A DNA stretch of 64,000 nucleotides, from contig OZ007513.1 in NCBI GenBank assembly GCA_963931865.1, forward strand, positions 3,264,098 through 3,328,097, in the 5' to 3' direction. The first letter of the stretch is position 1; the number at the start of each line of letters is the position of its first letter. Of this stretch, positions 34,171 through 44,666 are shown piece by piece. This stretch comes from Axinella damicornis. Its lineage: Eukaryota > Porifera > Demospongiae > Axinellida > Axinellidae. The notes under the pieces were generated by a model, which did not search any database, was not told the DNA's origin, and saw only the letters and a program-made list of their open reading frames with translations. The position numbers were made by a program, and so were the translations under genes.

Positions 34171-35058
34171 ATTGCTGTTGCTGGAGGCATCACTGCTGCT
34201 GTTTGTGGTGTCGCTTCATTCACAATACTTGTGATACTAGCGCTTGTGAACTGCTACCACCATAGTGTATGTGACACTGTTGTAAAATGCCTTGTCATTG
34301 GGTACTTGGAATCCAGTGTGCCTTTCCAACTTGTCCTTGCTCTGGGTTTCATTCACAACTTCCTATCAGAACAGGAGAATTTCTGTAAAGCAGATGGTTT
34401 TTTCAACAACTACTTTATGGATGTTCTACTTCTATTTGCACTGGCAATAAGCTTGGTGCTGTTTCTCACAATGTGTGGGGCGACTACCTCTTGGAGGATG
34501 CACCTTTCACATGTTGTTGCTGCAAGATTAACAAACTAGAAATGTCCTTTTTATTTCCGTGTTTTGCTTACCCCTCTTTTTTGATTGGATCCCATTCACA
34601 ACGGATTCTTTTGGTCCTAATGGACCATTTTGTTGGATTCGTATGTACGAAAACAACTGCTCCATTCACGATGCAGGATTCCTTGAAGAGGATTTGCTAG
34701 TGTGGGCCCCTTTTGTATCAGTAGCACTACTGGCAATTGGGCTATTCATCATATATCTTTGTCTGCTAGGCTATGCTATCAAGAATGCCAAAGCTAGAAA
34801 GCTGAACAAAATTACCGAAACCATCTTTTTATGTTTTTAACTCTCATGTTAACACTCTATTTTGAAGCAGCAATTTTTGTCAATCAATCGAAGACACCGT
34901 TTGCATTCTGGATTTTTTCTGCCACCATCTGTGCAAGTAGCAAAATACAACAACCCAGTCACACTACATGGAACCCACCTCACAGCACCATCACAGAATC
35001 ACAGACTGCTCTCCTTGCCAGTGACAAGCAGCTACTGCAATATGGCAGCATGGCTTAA
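34171..35058 (+). pseudogene. 7TM receptor-like protein, copy 5, chimeric and truncated
   Basis: The receptor sequence begins abruptly at about 34168 in AATTGCTGTTGCTGGAGGCA, the TM1 region; the N-terminus and leader are missing and the upstream sequence is beta-helix coding sequence in the same frame (open 34036-34539). TM1-TM3 are kept. A deletion near 34495 shifts the frame before TM4, and another break lies near 34830. TM7 and the start of the tail are deleted by a join inside TCTGCCA-CCATCTGTGC near 34922. The tail with TTWNPPHSTITESQ ends QYGSMA at 35058. Its 3' flank matches that of copy 1. Confidence 0.75.
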
Positions 35059-36078
35059 ACTGTGAACAATTATAGTTTGCAAACACGTAGACTAGCTAGA
35101 TTCTATAAAGGACAACTTTGCTGAGCACAAGTACGAGTTGATTTACACCATCCATCATCAAAGTAATTAAATGGTGCACCCACTGCATAATCATTGAACA
35201 TTGGGATGAAATGTGTGTGTGCATGCACAGGTACTTGTGTTTGTATGTGTGATCAGTGTTTCTGTAGCTTGTATTTGATGTGTAGACCATATCATCTTTT
35301 GCTGTGAAAAGGAAAAAAAACACTTGCTGTAGAGGGCTTCATTTTAGTTTGCTTGGGGGGAGGAGGGACTAATCATCATAATTATGATAATTATGATTAG
35401 GAAGGAGAGAAACAGATTTGTGTCCAAACAATTCGTATTATAGGAGCATGTGAGTGAAAGGGTGTGGGTGGTGAGTGCTGGTGCTGTAGAGTGTTTAGCT
35501 AGCTTGCTATTGGTGCAGGAGGGTGTGTGGTGGTCACCGTAATGTGTGTTCATGGAATTATGACATTGTGTATGCAGAAACTTGCAACAAATTCACTGCA
35601 TGCTAAGGAATAGCTAAACCCATTGCAGTGAAAGGCTTCCTAGGATTGCCACTTTAAATTTAGCACCTGCACGGAGTGACAGCAGAGCCCAGAAGAAGGA
35701 GAATGAAGCCATCTATCCAGTGTGTCGCCACACTATTAATTTAATGTTCAATTTGTCTACTATTGGCCTTCGTGCATGCATATAACTGAGCACACAGTAG
35801 CTGCTTAGCCTCGTTTCCAGGCCCGCGCCATATTACAGGAAGCACTGTGTCAGCTTTGAGTTTAATAAGAGAAGAGTTTATGCTCGTATGTGGCAGGGGC
35901 AGGGTGGGAGTATCTACCATCCATTCCACAAAATATCATAATTTGATCAAGTGCATCCATTTGGAGAGTCAATAGAATGTCTGATCTTGCCACTAGACTC
36001 TAACATGCCTAACAGAGAAAGGCAATCCAAAGTCTGTATTTCACTCACAGACCACATCAGACCACATGATCACATGAT
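35059..36078. other. 3' flank of 7TM copy 5
   Basis: No gene. Matches the copy 1 flank (1.08-2.5 kb) in order. One arm of the TAGCCTC palindrome lies near 35.81 kb (TAGCCTCGTTTCCAGGCC). Confidence 0.55.
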
Positions 36079-36220
36079 ATCATCTTAGTGTGTACAACAC
36101 AGACAATAATAATTATATGCCCCAAAGTGCTCCAATCCATTTTTAGTAATAGTGATAATGGTATATACCCATGATCAGACAATTACACATCATATATACC
36201 GAGCTAGTTAATCTGCTGCA
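36079..36220 (+). promoter_or_regulatory. second orphan 7TM upstream module
   Basis: It contains CATCTTAGTGTGTACAACAC and GAGCTAGTTAATCTGCTGCA, followed by a leader like that of copy 2 up to about 36260 (CAATGAGACTGAATGCAGGA), after which the sequence changes to transposon-rich spacer. The receptor gene that should follow is missing. Confidence 0.45.
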
Positions 36221-36291
36221 GCACTAATTGTTATAACAATTCAATGAGACTGAATGCAGGATTAATGTTTTGGCACTACTGTACCGTATGT

Positions 36292-36433
36292 ATAAGTTAT
36301 AGCATGGCAACAAGGGCTGTATGCCAGATATTGGCACTGCTGTGACGTAAAGCCCAAGGGCCCCAGGTCCGAGGGCTTTACATCAGCAGTGCCAATATCT
36401 GGCATGCAGCCCGCGTTGCCATGCTATAACTAA
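36292..36433. mobile_element. hairpin MITE, AGTTATAGCATGGCAAC arms
   Basis: Two arms of about 62 bp (AGTTATAGCATGGCAAC, GCCAGATATTGGCACTGCTG) around a short G/C loop. A lone partial copy (GCCAGATATTGGCAC) lies at about 36510. Non-coding. Confidence 0.75.
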
Positions 36434-36607
36434 TTTATTGCATGCGCCTGATTGGATGTTGCTTCGTGATGTGTGTTGCTAAGTGATGATGTCACAGCAG
36501 TGCCATATGCCAGATATTGGCACACCTGATCCTTTGAACTTGTAGGGTATCATGCAATAAGTTAACTTAACACTTGATCTGATCAAGCCTCAGTACCGTA
36601 TGTTAAC

Positions 36608-36705
36608 TTAAGGTAGCATTATACCTTTACCGTTAGGGTACCTTTAACCGTCGGGGCCCCGACGGTTAAAGGTACCCTAACGGTAAAGGTATAATGCTAC
36701 CTTAA
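36608..36705. mobile_element. 98-bp perfect palindrome ending in TTAA
   Basis: Every base of 36608-36656 pairs with 36657-36705. The centre is GGGGCCCC and the ends are TTAAGGTAGC/GCTACCTTAA. TTAA at both edges fits a piggyBac-type target duplication around a perfect hairpin. The words CTTAACACTTGATCTGATCA occur both before (about 36566) and after (36701) the palindrome. Confidence 0.85.
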
Positions 36706-36990
36706 CACTTGATCTGATCAAGCTGCTTGTTGTTAGCTATAGCTATATAGATATCAACTTTCACACTTGGTCTGTTCACAGAGAAGCTACATGGCATTTC
36801 CACATGATCAGAGTTAGTTTGGTTGCCTATAGACATCGATCACATAAGGACTTTATAATAATATGTGTGTTGAGAGTCTATAATTATAGCTATATTATTA
36901 TGGCGGTCTATATAGTATATACCCCCATGCATGTGAGGCAGGAGGAAGGAATTTGAGGCCAGAAACACATGTAATGTAGGTACATGTGTA

Positions 36991-37258
36991 CTGAGGATTT
37001 CAGGTTGCTTGTCCAAGATCCATTTCAATTTTTCGGCGCATGCGCACTGGTGTGAGAGTGCGCGGTGTGCGCCTTCGCCGTTTATATCGCGTAGCTGTCT
37101 TGCCGTACCGTAATCGAACGCAGAATCGTTTGAACGAACACAGCAATTCCCAGCTAGCTTAGACTTCAAGTGCAAAGGCAGTTTCCATGGCCATACGTAT
37201 GCGCATGCGCTAATTTCATGCATGAATGGATCTGGGACAAGCAACCTGAAATCCTCAG
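36991..37258. mobile_element. TA-flanked MITE, CTGAGGATTTCAGG ends
   Basis: Inverted ends CTGAGGATTTCAGGTTGCTT at the left and its complement at 37239-37258, with TA on both sides (36989-36990, 37259-37260). 268 bp, CpG-rich inside, no coding frame. Confidence 0.85.
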
Positions 37259-37544
37259 TACTGTCTGGGAGCCAGAAATGTCATGCACCAATGTCTGTAC
37301 ACATGCACGTACATGAACATTTCAATAATTGCAGATTTCGCAAAGTTGACACTTCTTGCTTGGTGTTGCATGCAAGTTCCACATATTACCGTATACCGGG
37401 AAATTTTGGCGACCATTAAATTTGGCAAAGTCGCCTGAAATGGCTCGGTATAAAATTTGGCGAATTTAAAATTTGGCGATTGACAGAAAAAGTATGAACT
37501 ACCGGGGTATGCGCGCTAGCGCTGCGAGCGCGACGTGACTTATA

Positions 37545-37825
37545 CCGTAGTCGCGCGTTATTAGGCGCATGCGCCTATAACTCCACAGGAAGGAAATATG
37601 CGCCTATAAGCGAGATGCGCCTAATAACACGTATAAAAATAATGACATTCCTCGAATAGGAAGCGCGCTTCAATTCGAATATAGCTGTTTTGCACTCCGA
37701 AGGATCGAAAATGGCAGAGTTTCTGGAAGAAGACTGCAGCGCTTGCCTGGGACGAGAGTTGTACCTGCGCCTAACAGCGAATATGCGCCTATAAGTGAGA
37801 TGCGCCTAATAACGCGCGACTACGG
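37545..37825. mobile_element. nested TA-flanked MITE, CCGTAGTCGCGCGTTATTAG ends
   Basis: Inverted ends CCGTAGTCGCGCGTTATTAG and its complement, TA at 37543-37544 and 37826-37827. Inner repeats of ATGCGCCTATAA occur in several orientations. 281 bp, non-coding. It lies inside the left end of the 4.96-kb element. Confidence 0.85.
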
Positions 37826-38295
37826 TACTTCTGACACGAGATCGAGAAACCCCGGCCCCAGGACGAAGACGTACAAAATGGAGAGCAGTGTCGTCGCCAT
37901 CACGTTTCAGTGACATCTGGAGGCCCACAATCGGCGAACAGCTATCTGGGAGGTCATCAGGTCAGCACTGTCCAGGATGCGTACGCTGTGGCACGCTAGC
38001 GCTGTGGCAGTAATGCACGACACATGTACAGGTACACAGTAGGCCATGACCTTGATAATAATCTGCTGCCTGTACGCTTTAATTCGGTGCACCTCTGTGA
38101 AGTAGTAGGCCCTTCACCGTAGACCTTGCGCAGCAGGTTGTACTGTCGATTTCACTTCGCTTCGAATTTCTGTGCGTCCGTTCCCGTTGAGTTTCCGTTC
38201 CCGTTAGCCGCTGGAATGCAATCAAGTGGACCACGTGTGCTTTTTTACCGCCAATATCATATCAGCAGCTAGCTAGCTGAGCTGCCTATAGTCGG

Positions 38296-38958
38296 ATGTC
38301 CTCGTGCTCAGTGATTGTACTTTTTGTCTCGCGGGATCCCGACACCATGGACTGCTGGAAAACCAGATACGTGGCTGCAAGTGGTAGTGAAGCATCTGCT
38401 TCTAGGGTATTCAGTATCTCTCAAGGGCGAGTTGGTTCGGGTCGAGTTGGTTCGGGTCGAGTTGAATCTACCGCTGTTTCAGCGAGTGTTTATGGCACCT
38501 TGGACCAGAGTCAGACTCAGCAAGTAGAGGACCCCGAATTGAGAACTTACCGTTTATTCAAGAAAGAATTCTCCTGTGAAGCGTATTTGAATCTACCTCC
38601 CTACCTTCGAGTGCCAATCACAAAACTTAGAACAAGTGCCCACCCATTAAGAATTGAGACCGGACGTTATGCCCTCCCCACCCCTTTGCCAGTAGAACAA
38701 CGAACCTGCTGGTTTTGTACCAATCAGGTTGAGGACGAACCTCATTTCCTCATTGCCTGCAAACTCTATGACAACAGCAACGCAAGAGGTGTGCTATTTG
38801 ATCGATGCTCAATTCTGAACCCAGCATTCTCCACCATGACAGATACAGATAAAATGATCTTTATATTCCAAAGTAATGATAGTAATGTATTTAAACATTT
38901 AGGATACTATATTAGCTATGCATTGAATATCCGACATAAAGCACTCCAGTCAATATAA
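38296..38958 (+). pseudogene. C-terminal fragment of a non-LTR retrotransposon
   Basis: The frame ends with a segment typical of the region after reverse transcriptase in LINE ORF2: LRTSAHPLRIETGRY, then a Cys/His cluster CWFCTNQVEDEPHFLIACKLY, to a stop at 38956-38958. About 45 bp later a short ATT repeat (39006-39026) looks like the 3' microsatellite end of CR1-type elements. The RT core is absent, so this is a strongly 5'-truncated copy. The first 60 residues, including a GRVGSGRVGSGRV repeat, may be fused host or element sequence. Confidence 0.6.
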
Positions 38959-39246
38959 TCCTCCGTATTTTGACTATTGGGCCTTCCTGGCCTCTATTGT
39001 CATTAAAATTATTATTATTATTATTGTCGATCATGGACCCCGAATTGTCAATGATGGAAGATGATCCTGTAATGACGGTTAGTTCTCTCTCTCTCTGTCT
39101 CCCCCAACACATACACACATGCACACACAATCTCTCTTTCGCCTTCTCCTCTTTCCATGCACCTTTTCTGTATATAGCTATTCTGTGTATTGCTACATGC
39201 CAGTATAGGGTAGCTCTGTGACTTTGTACTTGTATTATTTAGACTA

Positions 39247-40050
39247 CCACTTGTAGGTCTATGGGAAATACACGAGGTCAGTATAATTAGCTATAATCTT
39301 CCGAGGCGAAGCCGAGGAAGGTTAGGGTACCTGTGAAAGCCGGAACGCAGGAACGCGGAACGGAACGCGGAACGGAACGCGGAACGGAAGTAAAATGCGG
39401 GCCGCGCGCTATCATCACGCGCAGGGCGTCTTTATTCACTGGAATGGACTGGACTTACCCAAAAATCTGTTTTCCAGTGTAGGACAGAAGCTAAGCATAC
39501 TTATTTGTTCACTAAAGTTGCTTGCATAGCCTGCTTTCGTGTCTTTCCTCTAGTCGGTAGAGGTCAAAGGTCACGTGCATATTTAATGAGCTTCAGCAAA
39601 ATGCTCTCCAGTCAGTCGTGGATGATAGAGGAATATCATTTTCTGTTTTCTATGCTTCAGCAAACGGCTGGAGTTCGATGTCTGCGGTAAATAAGTGCTC
39701 TTCTAATCTTTTCATTGAAGCTCATTAAATATGCACGTGACCTTTGACCTCTACCGACTCGAGGAAAGACACGAAAGCAGGCTCTGCAAGCAACTTTAGT
39801 GAATAAATAAGTATGCTTAGCTTCTGTCCTACACTGAAAAACAGATTTTTGGGTGAGTCCAGTCCAGTCCAGTGAATAAAGACGCCCTGCGCGTACGGTG
39901 CAAGTGATGATAGCGCGCGGCCCGCATTTTACTTCCGTTCCGCGTTCCGTTCCGCGTTCCGTTCCGCGTTCCTGCGTTCCGGCTTTCACAGGTACCCGGA
40001 AGGTTATGTATACTGAGGTTATGTGTTTTCCCATGAACACCTACAAGTGG
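39247..40050. mobile_element. hairpin element split by a foldback element
   Basis: The outer arms CCACTTGTAGGT... and ...ACCTACAAGTGG with inner matches GGGAAATACACGAGGTCAGT and CTGAGGTTATGTGTTTTCCC pair up once the 39325-39997 element is removed; the arms meet around CTTCCGAGGCGAAGCCGAGG. A small palindromic MITE that became the target of a later insertion. Confidence 0.65.
39325..39997. mobile_element. foldback element with 9-bp target duplication, GGGTACCTG type
   Basis: 673 bp. It begins GGGTACCTGTGAAAGCCGGA and ends with the complement; GGAAGGTTA flanks exactly at 39316-39324 and 39998-40006. Next to each end are direct repeats of the type GGAACGCGGAAC. The arms run on through ACAGAAGCTAAGCATAC and GGTCAAAGGTCACGTGCATA to a short core. 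The interior is clearly related to the element at 42770-43324, but the terminal repeat is different. No transposase. Confidence 0.9.
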
Positions 40051-40221
40051 TGGCTTGTATCCCTAGAACTGCTGCACCTGTGTTTTGATTGATTTTCTGA
40101 CAGCTATTGAGCTGTTGCACTTGCATGGCTTGGGGTTTACCGCAAGTGTATAGCTAACCATGGGGTTTAAACGTGCATGGGCACTTTTGAACTGCCTATA
40201 TAACGACCATTTTGTGTGCAG

Positions 40222-41027
40222 ATTCCATCTGATGACGATCAGAGTGGTGCATGTGGAGGACCTTCATCAGCAAAGTCATCAACAAAGTTACCACCTACCC
40301 CTTCATCAGCAAAGTCATCAACAAAGCTACCACCTACCTTGTGCTCCCTAAAGATTATTAATCCCAACAATACAGGTGGGGAAGAAGTCATAAAAGACAT
40401 TGAAATTGAAAGGCATACATCCGTTGAAAAATTGAAGACTCAGCTCAGTGATCAATTCTCAGAATATACTGAGGGTTACGAAACACAATTTGGTTATGTT
40501 ACCCCTGGCCATGGGATGAAGGGCAAGCAAGAGAAAGTCTTAACTGATGAACAGTTGGCAGTAATGTATGAAAACCACAAGAGAAGGAAGCGTATACTCT
40601 TGTGGCTGAAGTGTGTACCCCGTGCACAATCGAAGAAGAGAGCAAGTCCGGAGTCTGACGCCCCCCAGTCTAGTAAACGCCATGCTGCACTTCTCACCAT
40701 GATGGGTGAGGTTGATACATTGGTTGGGAAACTCAAAGCGAAACATGGCGAAAAATATACCCCTGTGCAGCTAAATTGTTGGGCCCATATGCTTAATACT
40801 CATAAGCATGAGTCTCTTGACTCACCACCAAGGAAGTCTTTTTTGGGAAGAAACGATCGGATGATGCTCCTGGTACCGGTGTCTCTCCAGGAAAGAGAAT
40901 CACTCTTCGGTCGGAATGTATTGATCAACTGGATAAGTGGCATAGGCTGAAGGAACGAGGTGTGATAGCCAATGATGAGTATGAGCAGCTTCAAAAGACC
41001 ATTCTTTCGGACATAAAAAAGTTCTGA
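40222..41027 (+). pseudogene. passenger gene of the IS630-type element, frameshifted
   Basis: Begins after an acceptor-like TTTGTGTGCAG with IPSDDDQSGACGG; an earlier exon is expected but not identified (nested insertions lie upstream). There is a duplicated Ser/Lys linker (PSSAKSSTKLPPTP twice), then a conserved-looking globular part (LKIINPNNTGGEEVIKDIEI, SVEKLKTQLSDQF) that resembles a ubiquitin-like or PB1-like arrangement only loosely, then a basic stretch RAQSKKRASPESD and an alpha-helical part. At a T6 run near 40842 the frame must shift by -1 to continue to a C-terminus with LKERGVIANDEYEQLQKTIL, which looks like a SHOCT-type helix pair. Stop at 41025-41027. It faces the transposase tail to tail. 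Function unknown. Confidence 0.5.
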
Positions 41028-41106
41028 ACATGTATATACAAGCAGCGGTGAATGTGTGGAACAAACATGCATACATATAGCTTGTACATTTTTATGTGTG
41101 TATAGT

Positions 41107-42088
41107 CTACACATCATAACCGCTGTCATTAATCCAGCCATTGCACTTTGAACTTGAGACATTGTCCAAAGCTGCCTCTATAATTGGGATTGGGGTAGGA
41201 ATTACTTGAACAAGATCCTCATGTTCCTTCAAGTAGTACTTAAGGTAGCTGAAAAGTTCCTCTATTGGATTGTAGTCTGGACTGTATGGTGGCAAAAAAG
41301 GAGTAAAATGCTTGCATCTTCAATTAGGTCTTTCACCTCCGCTACATGGTGGATGGAACAGTTATCCATGATGACAACTGAGTGTTTGTCAGGGAAGGGT
41401 TGCATTGTTGGAATTAAGCTTCCTCTAACGAAGTCTAGAAATTTGGTAGAATCGGTAGAGCCCACTGATAACTCGTGAGCCTCTACACCATCAGAAGACA
41501 TGGCAACATGGCAGAAATCCTGGTTCCACGAGTAAGAAGCCGTGTACAAACAGGTGGTTGCCCCCTCAGAGCGTAACCAAACTTCCGCAGTTGGTCTCTT
41601 CTGTCTGATCCAGTTTCATCTACCCATACTAGGAAGTCACGAGGATATTGCAGTATGTTTGCCATAAATGCTCCTCGGTGTTCTGTTGACCTCTGGATTG
41701 CAACCTTGACTAACTTCTTCCTTGTAAATCCATTCCTGTGTAAAACCTTACACACAGTTGAACCTGAAACAGTTACCCCAGTTGCTTCAAATATTTTTGC
41801 ACAAATTTCATGAAGGTAAAGAACTGGGTTCTGGTGTATGAGTGCAATGACATACAATTCATGGAGGTTGTCAAGCTTCCTAGAATCAGGGCGAGCAGGT
41901 TGTGTCTTTGGAGCAACATCACCGGTTTCTTCATACCTTGAACACAAGCGGTGAGCAGTACCAACGCCAATCTGCAGGCGAATTGCAATCTCTTTAAACG
42001 AGAGCCCCATCCCTATTCTCATCCAAATTACCCTCCAGCCAATGTCTGGCGAGTAAGCGGTAGTTCTGGCAGGTTCTGCAGAAGTCAT
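41107..42088 (-). pseudogene. IS630/Tc1-type transposase, two frameshifts
   Basis: From ATG 42088: a helix-turn-helix region (LSFKEIAIRLQIGVGTAHRL), a second HTH-like part (GVTVSGSTVCKVLHRNGFTR), then the DDE catalytic domain: first Asp in FLVWVDETGSDRRD, second in VIMDNCSIHH, and YSPDYNPIEELFSYLK with the Glu near the third catalytic position. The frame is lost near 41540 and again at a T6 run near 41300; each loss is one base. Total about 327 codons, a normal length for this superfamily. It recognises the terminal repeats at 37389 and 42350 by inference from position and TA target. Confidence 0.75.
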
Positions 42089-42769
42089 CGCTAGCTATCA
42101 ATCCGCTCAAAATTTGAATTCAGGCATGCGCACCGTGGTCCGGCATTAACGCGCGTTTAGTACGGGTACGGGTGGTACGGACGCACGGAAATTCGAAGCG
42201 AAGTGAAATCGACAGTACGTTGGGGTGCCTCGCCGCGCGCGCCGACAGTCGATCTGGCCGGTCATTTGGCGATTTTTTTAATTTGGCGACAGACTTCCGA
42301 ATCGCCAAATCGCCAAATTAAAACGGTCGCCAAAATTTCCCGGTATACGGTATTGTGGTGACACTTTTATTGCGAACATGGAAGAGTGCATGTTTGAACA
42401 AACCCTTCTGTGACTCAGAACTCTAATGCACAATGCAGAATAATAAGTCTCTCCGGTGCACAAGGCAGACTAATTATAAGTCCGTGATACTGTATTTCCC
42501 ATTATCTAAAGTTTAATGCAAAATGCGTAAGGGAATACCAAATACGTAGCTACAATAGTTTTTTGATCTGATGCTTGGGGAAGTTATAGCTACATACACT
42601 AGTCAGTATACTGTCCACATGTAATATAGAGGGTATAAAAGCTGAAAGCATCTCAATCACCTACCGCTGCATCTGTGAAAGAAGTAAAATTGGCCTAACA
42701 AATTGTTATGCATTAAATTTTAATTTAGCTATACAAGCTGAGGAAAATGTGGAAAAGGTATAACAACTG

Positions 42770-43324
42770 GGGCTCATGGAAAAGCAGGACTTGGACACGG
42801 ACACGGACACGGACACGGACACGGACACGGACACGGACATGGACTGGACTCACCCAAAATTCCGTAAAATGCCTTTTTCAGTGGAGGACAGAAGCTAAAC
42901 ATTCACTAGAGTTGCTGCATACTGTGGCATAGCCTGCCTTAGGGTCTTTCCTAGAGTCGGTAAAGGTCAAAGGTCACGTGCATATTTAATGAGCTGCAAG
43001 AAAAGATTAGAAGAGCATTTATTTACTGCAGAAACCAAACTCCAGTCTTTTACTGAAGCATAGACAACAGAAATAATATTCCTCGACGATGACTGACGCT
43101 CATTGTTGAAGCTTATGTAATATGCAAGTGACCTTTGACCTTTACCGACTCTAGGAAAGACCCTAAGGCAGGCTATGCCACAGTATGCAGCAACTCTAGT
43201 GAATGTTTAGCTTCTGTCCTCCACTGAAAAAGGCATTTTACGGAATTTTGGGTGAGTCCGTGTCCGTGTCCATGTCCGTGTCCGTGTCCGTGTCCGTGTC
43301 CAAGTCCTGCTTTTCCATGAGCCC
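42770..43324. mobile_element. foldback element with 9-bp target duplication, GGGCTCATGG type
   Basis: 555 bp. It begins GGGCTCATGGAAAAGCAGGA and ends with the complement; TAACAACTG flanks exactly at 42761-42769 and 43325-43333. Next to each end is a GGACAC tandem array (about eight units left, similar right in complement). The interior shares GGTCAAAGGTCACGTGCATA and GACAGAAGCTAA with the element at 39325-39997. No transposase. Confidence 0.9.
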
Positions 43325-43483
43325 TAACAACTGCATGTCATGAATGTGGTTCAATTCTACGTCATGCATTAATTCCTACAAGTAGCTGAGCTCGCTTCGC
43401 TCGCTCAGCTACTTCCCCTTCGTTCGCCTACAGTACCGTGCGTAATCCGGCGCCGGAGAGCTCTCTGTGCAGACTGCATGCAG

Positions 43484-43735
43484 AGCTGCTCCCCGATTGC
43501 GTCCGCTTCAGTTGCTGCTCGCCGCTTGCGTCCGCTTCAGCTGCTACTCCCGGGCCCGATTGCGGCATCCGCTGTTCCCCCTTTGCCTCCGCTGCTGCTC
43601 CCCGATTGCATGCGTCTGCTGCTCGCCGCTTGCATCCGCTTCAGCTGCTGCTCCCGATCGCGTCCACTGCGTCCGCTTCAACTGCTGCTCCCCGATTACG
43701 TCCGCTTCGACTGCTGCTCCCCGATTGCGCTTGCT
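43484..43735. repeat. degenerate CTGCTCCCCGATTGCGTCCG minisatellite
   Basis: Imperfect units of about 27 bp combining GCTGCTCC, CCGATTGCG and TCCGCTTCA. Open frames in several phases are a by-product of base composition. A short CA microsatellite follows at 43867-43889. Confidence 0.7.
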
Positions 43736-44252
43736 GGATTCCAGCCCATGCCCGGACCCAAAGTTCTCGAACATTCTTCGCGGAATTCGAGGTTCAGTAA
43801 ATAAATTGAAGTACGAAGGTCGCGCATCACTATAGTCTAGTCCCGCCCCACGAACATCCCACTTCCGTTACACACACACACACACACACGTTAAAATCTT
43901 AATGTGCTACACGTGCACATCACATATACTTGTTACTATTGCCTGCAGTACATGTCAGGTTAATTACAGAATAATGTACTTGCATGGACTCAGTCAGCAA
44001 ACAATGTGCATCCCCTCCCAGTCAGACTTGGAGCACACAGTATATAGACTCATTCGCAGACCCCTACAACACAGAACAGAGTTGGATGCTAGTACTTTCA
44101 AATTATAGTCACACCCAAGTGGAGAAAAATCAATGCTGAGGAACAGTTACGCGGCAATGTCTCATTCATATCCAATCCTAATTAATCGCTCAGTTCCGAC
44201 TATAAGATTAACAAGCAATAGCAAGGTCACTACAGGTCTATTGCTAACAGCT

Positions 44253-44666
44253 TTAGGTAGCAATCACTTCATCTTGGTGTTTTTCATAGGTAACAGCAGC
44301 ATCCTTCGAAGACTTGGAACGGCATAGCTTGATGACGAGGGGCACCAGAACAGTGCCAGCAATGCCACACAAGAGGCCCAAAATAAACAGTCCTATTCCC
44401 AGCCCTGCAGCTGCTCCACTTCTTAGGCCAATGCCATCACACTCCCCATCACATTCCTGTGCACCCACATCCAGCAGCAGTGGGGAGACCATTGTTCCTA
44501 AGCCCGTTGGGATCCGAAACGGAAGCACTCCATTCACTGTGCCACCTTGAATCATTTGCACAGCCTCGTCAGCTGTCTTATAATCGCTCACTGCAGTGAC
44601 TGCAAGCTGGGTGAGGTTGGAGATGTGCAGACTGACGAAGATGTGGGCTCCATTCTCACCGGTAAT
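44253..44666 (-). CDS. LolA-like TM protein gene C, last exon (TM and tail)
   Basis: Acceptor CTGCAG at 44667, ITGENGAH start, single TM helix and tail YEKHQDEVIAT, stop at 44253. Intact and almost the same as in genes A and B; the TM differs slightly (GLFILGLLCGIAG, VPLVIKLC). It joins in frame to exon 2 of gene C. Confidence 0.78.
   Translation of the reverse strand: MTGENGAHIFVSLHISNLTQLAVTAVSDYKTADEAVQMIQGGTVNGVLPFRIPTGLGTMVSPLLLDVGAQECDGECDGIGLRSGAAAGLGIGLFILGLLCGIAGTVLVPLVIKLCRSKSSKDAAVTYEKHQDEVIAT

Larger units (their letters stand above)
37389..42350. mobile_element. 4.96-kb Tc1/IS630-type composite element
   Basis: Terminal inverted repeats CCGTATACCGGGAAATTTTG (then GCGACC) at both ends with TA duplications at 37387-37388 and 42351-42352. 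A subterminal inverted match (TGTCGATTTCACTTCGCTTC near 38144, complement near 42200) shows the ends belong together. It carries a transposase on the minus strand (41107-42088) and a second gene on the plus strand (40222-41027) facing it. Other elements lie inside: a TA-flanked MITE (37545-37825), a LINE fragment (38.3-39.03 kb), and a hairpin element (39247-40050) that itself holds a foldback element (39325-39997). Both genes are frameshifted, so this copy is not active as read. Confidence 0.8.

Noticed and set aside
43438..43835. Three overlapping frames of about 110-120 codons in different phases
   Set aside because: All arise from a G/C-rich degenerate minisatellite; overlapping frames in every phase show base composition, not coding.
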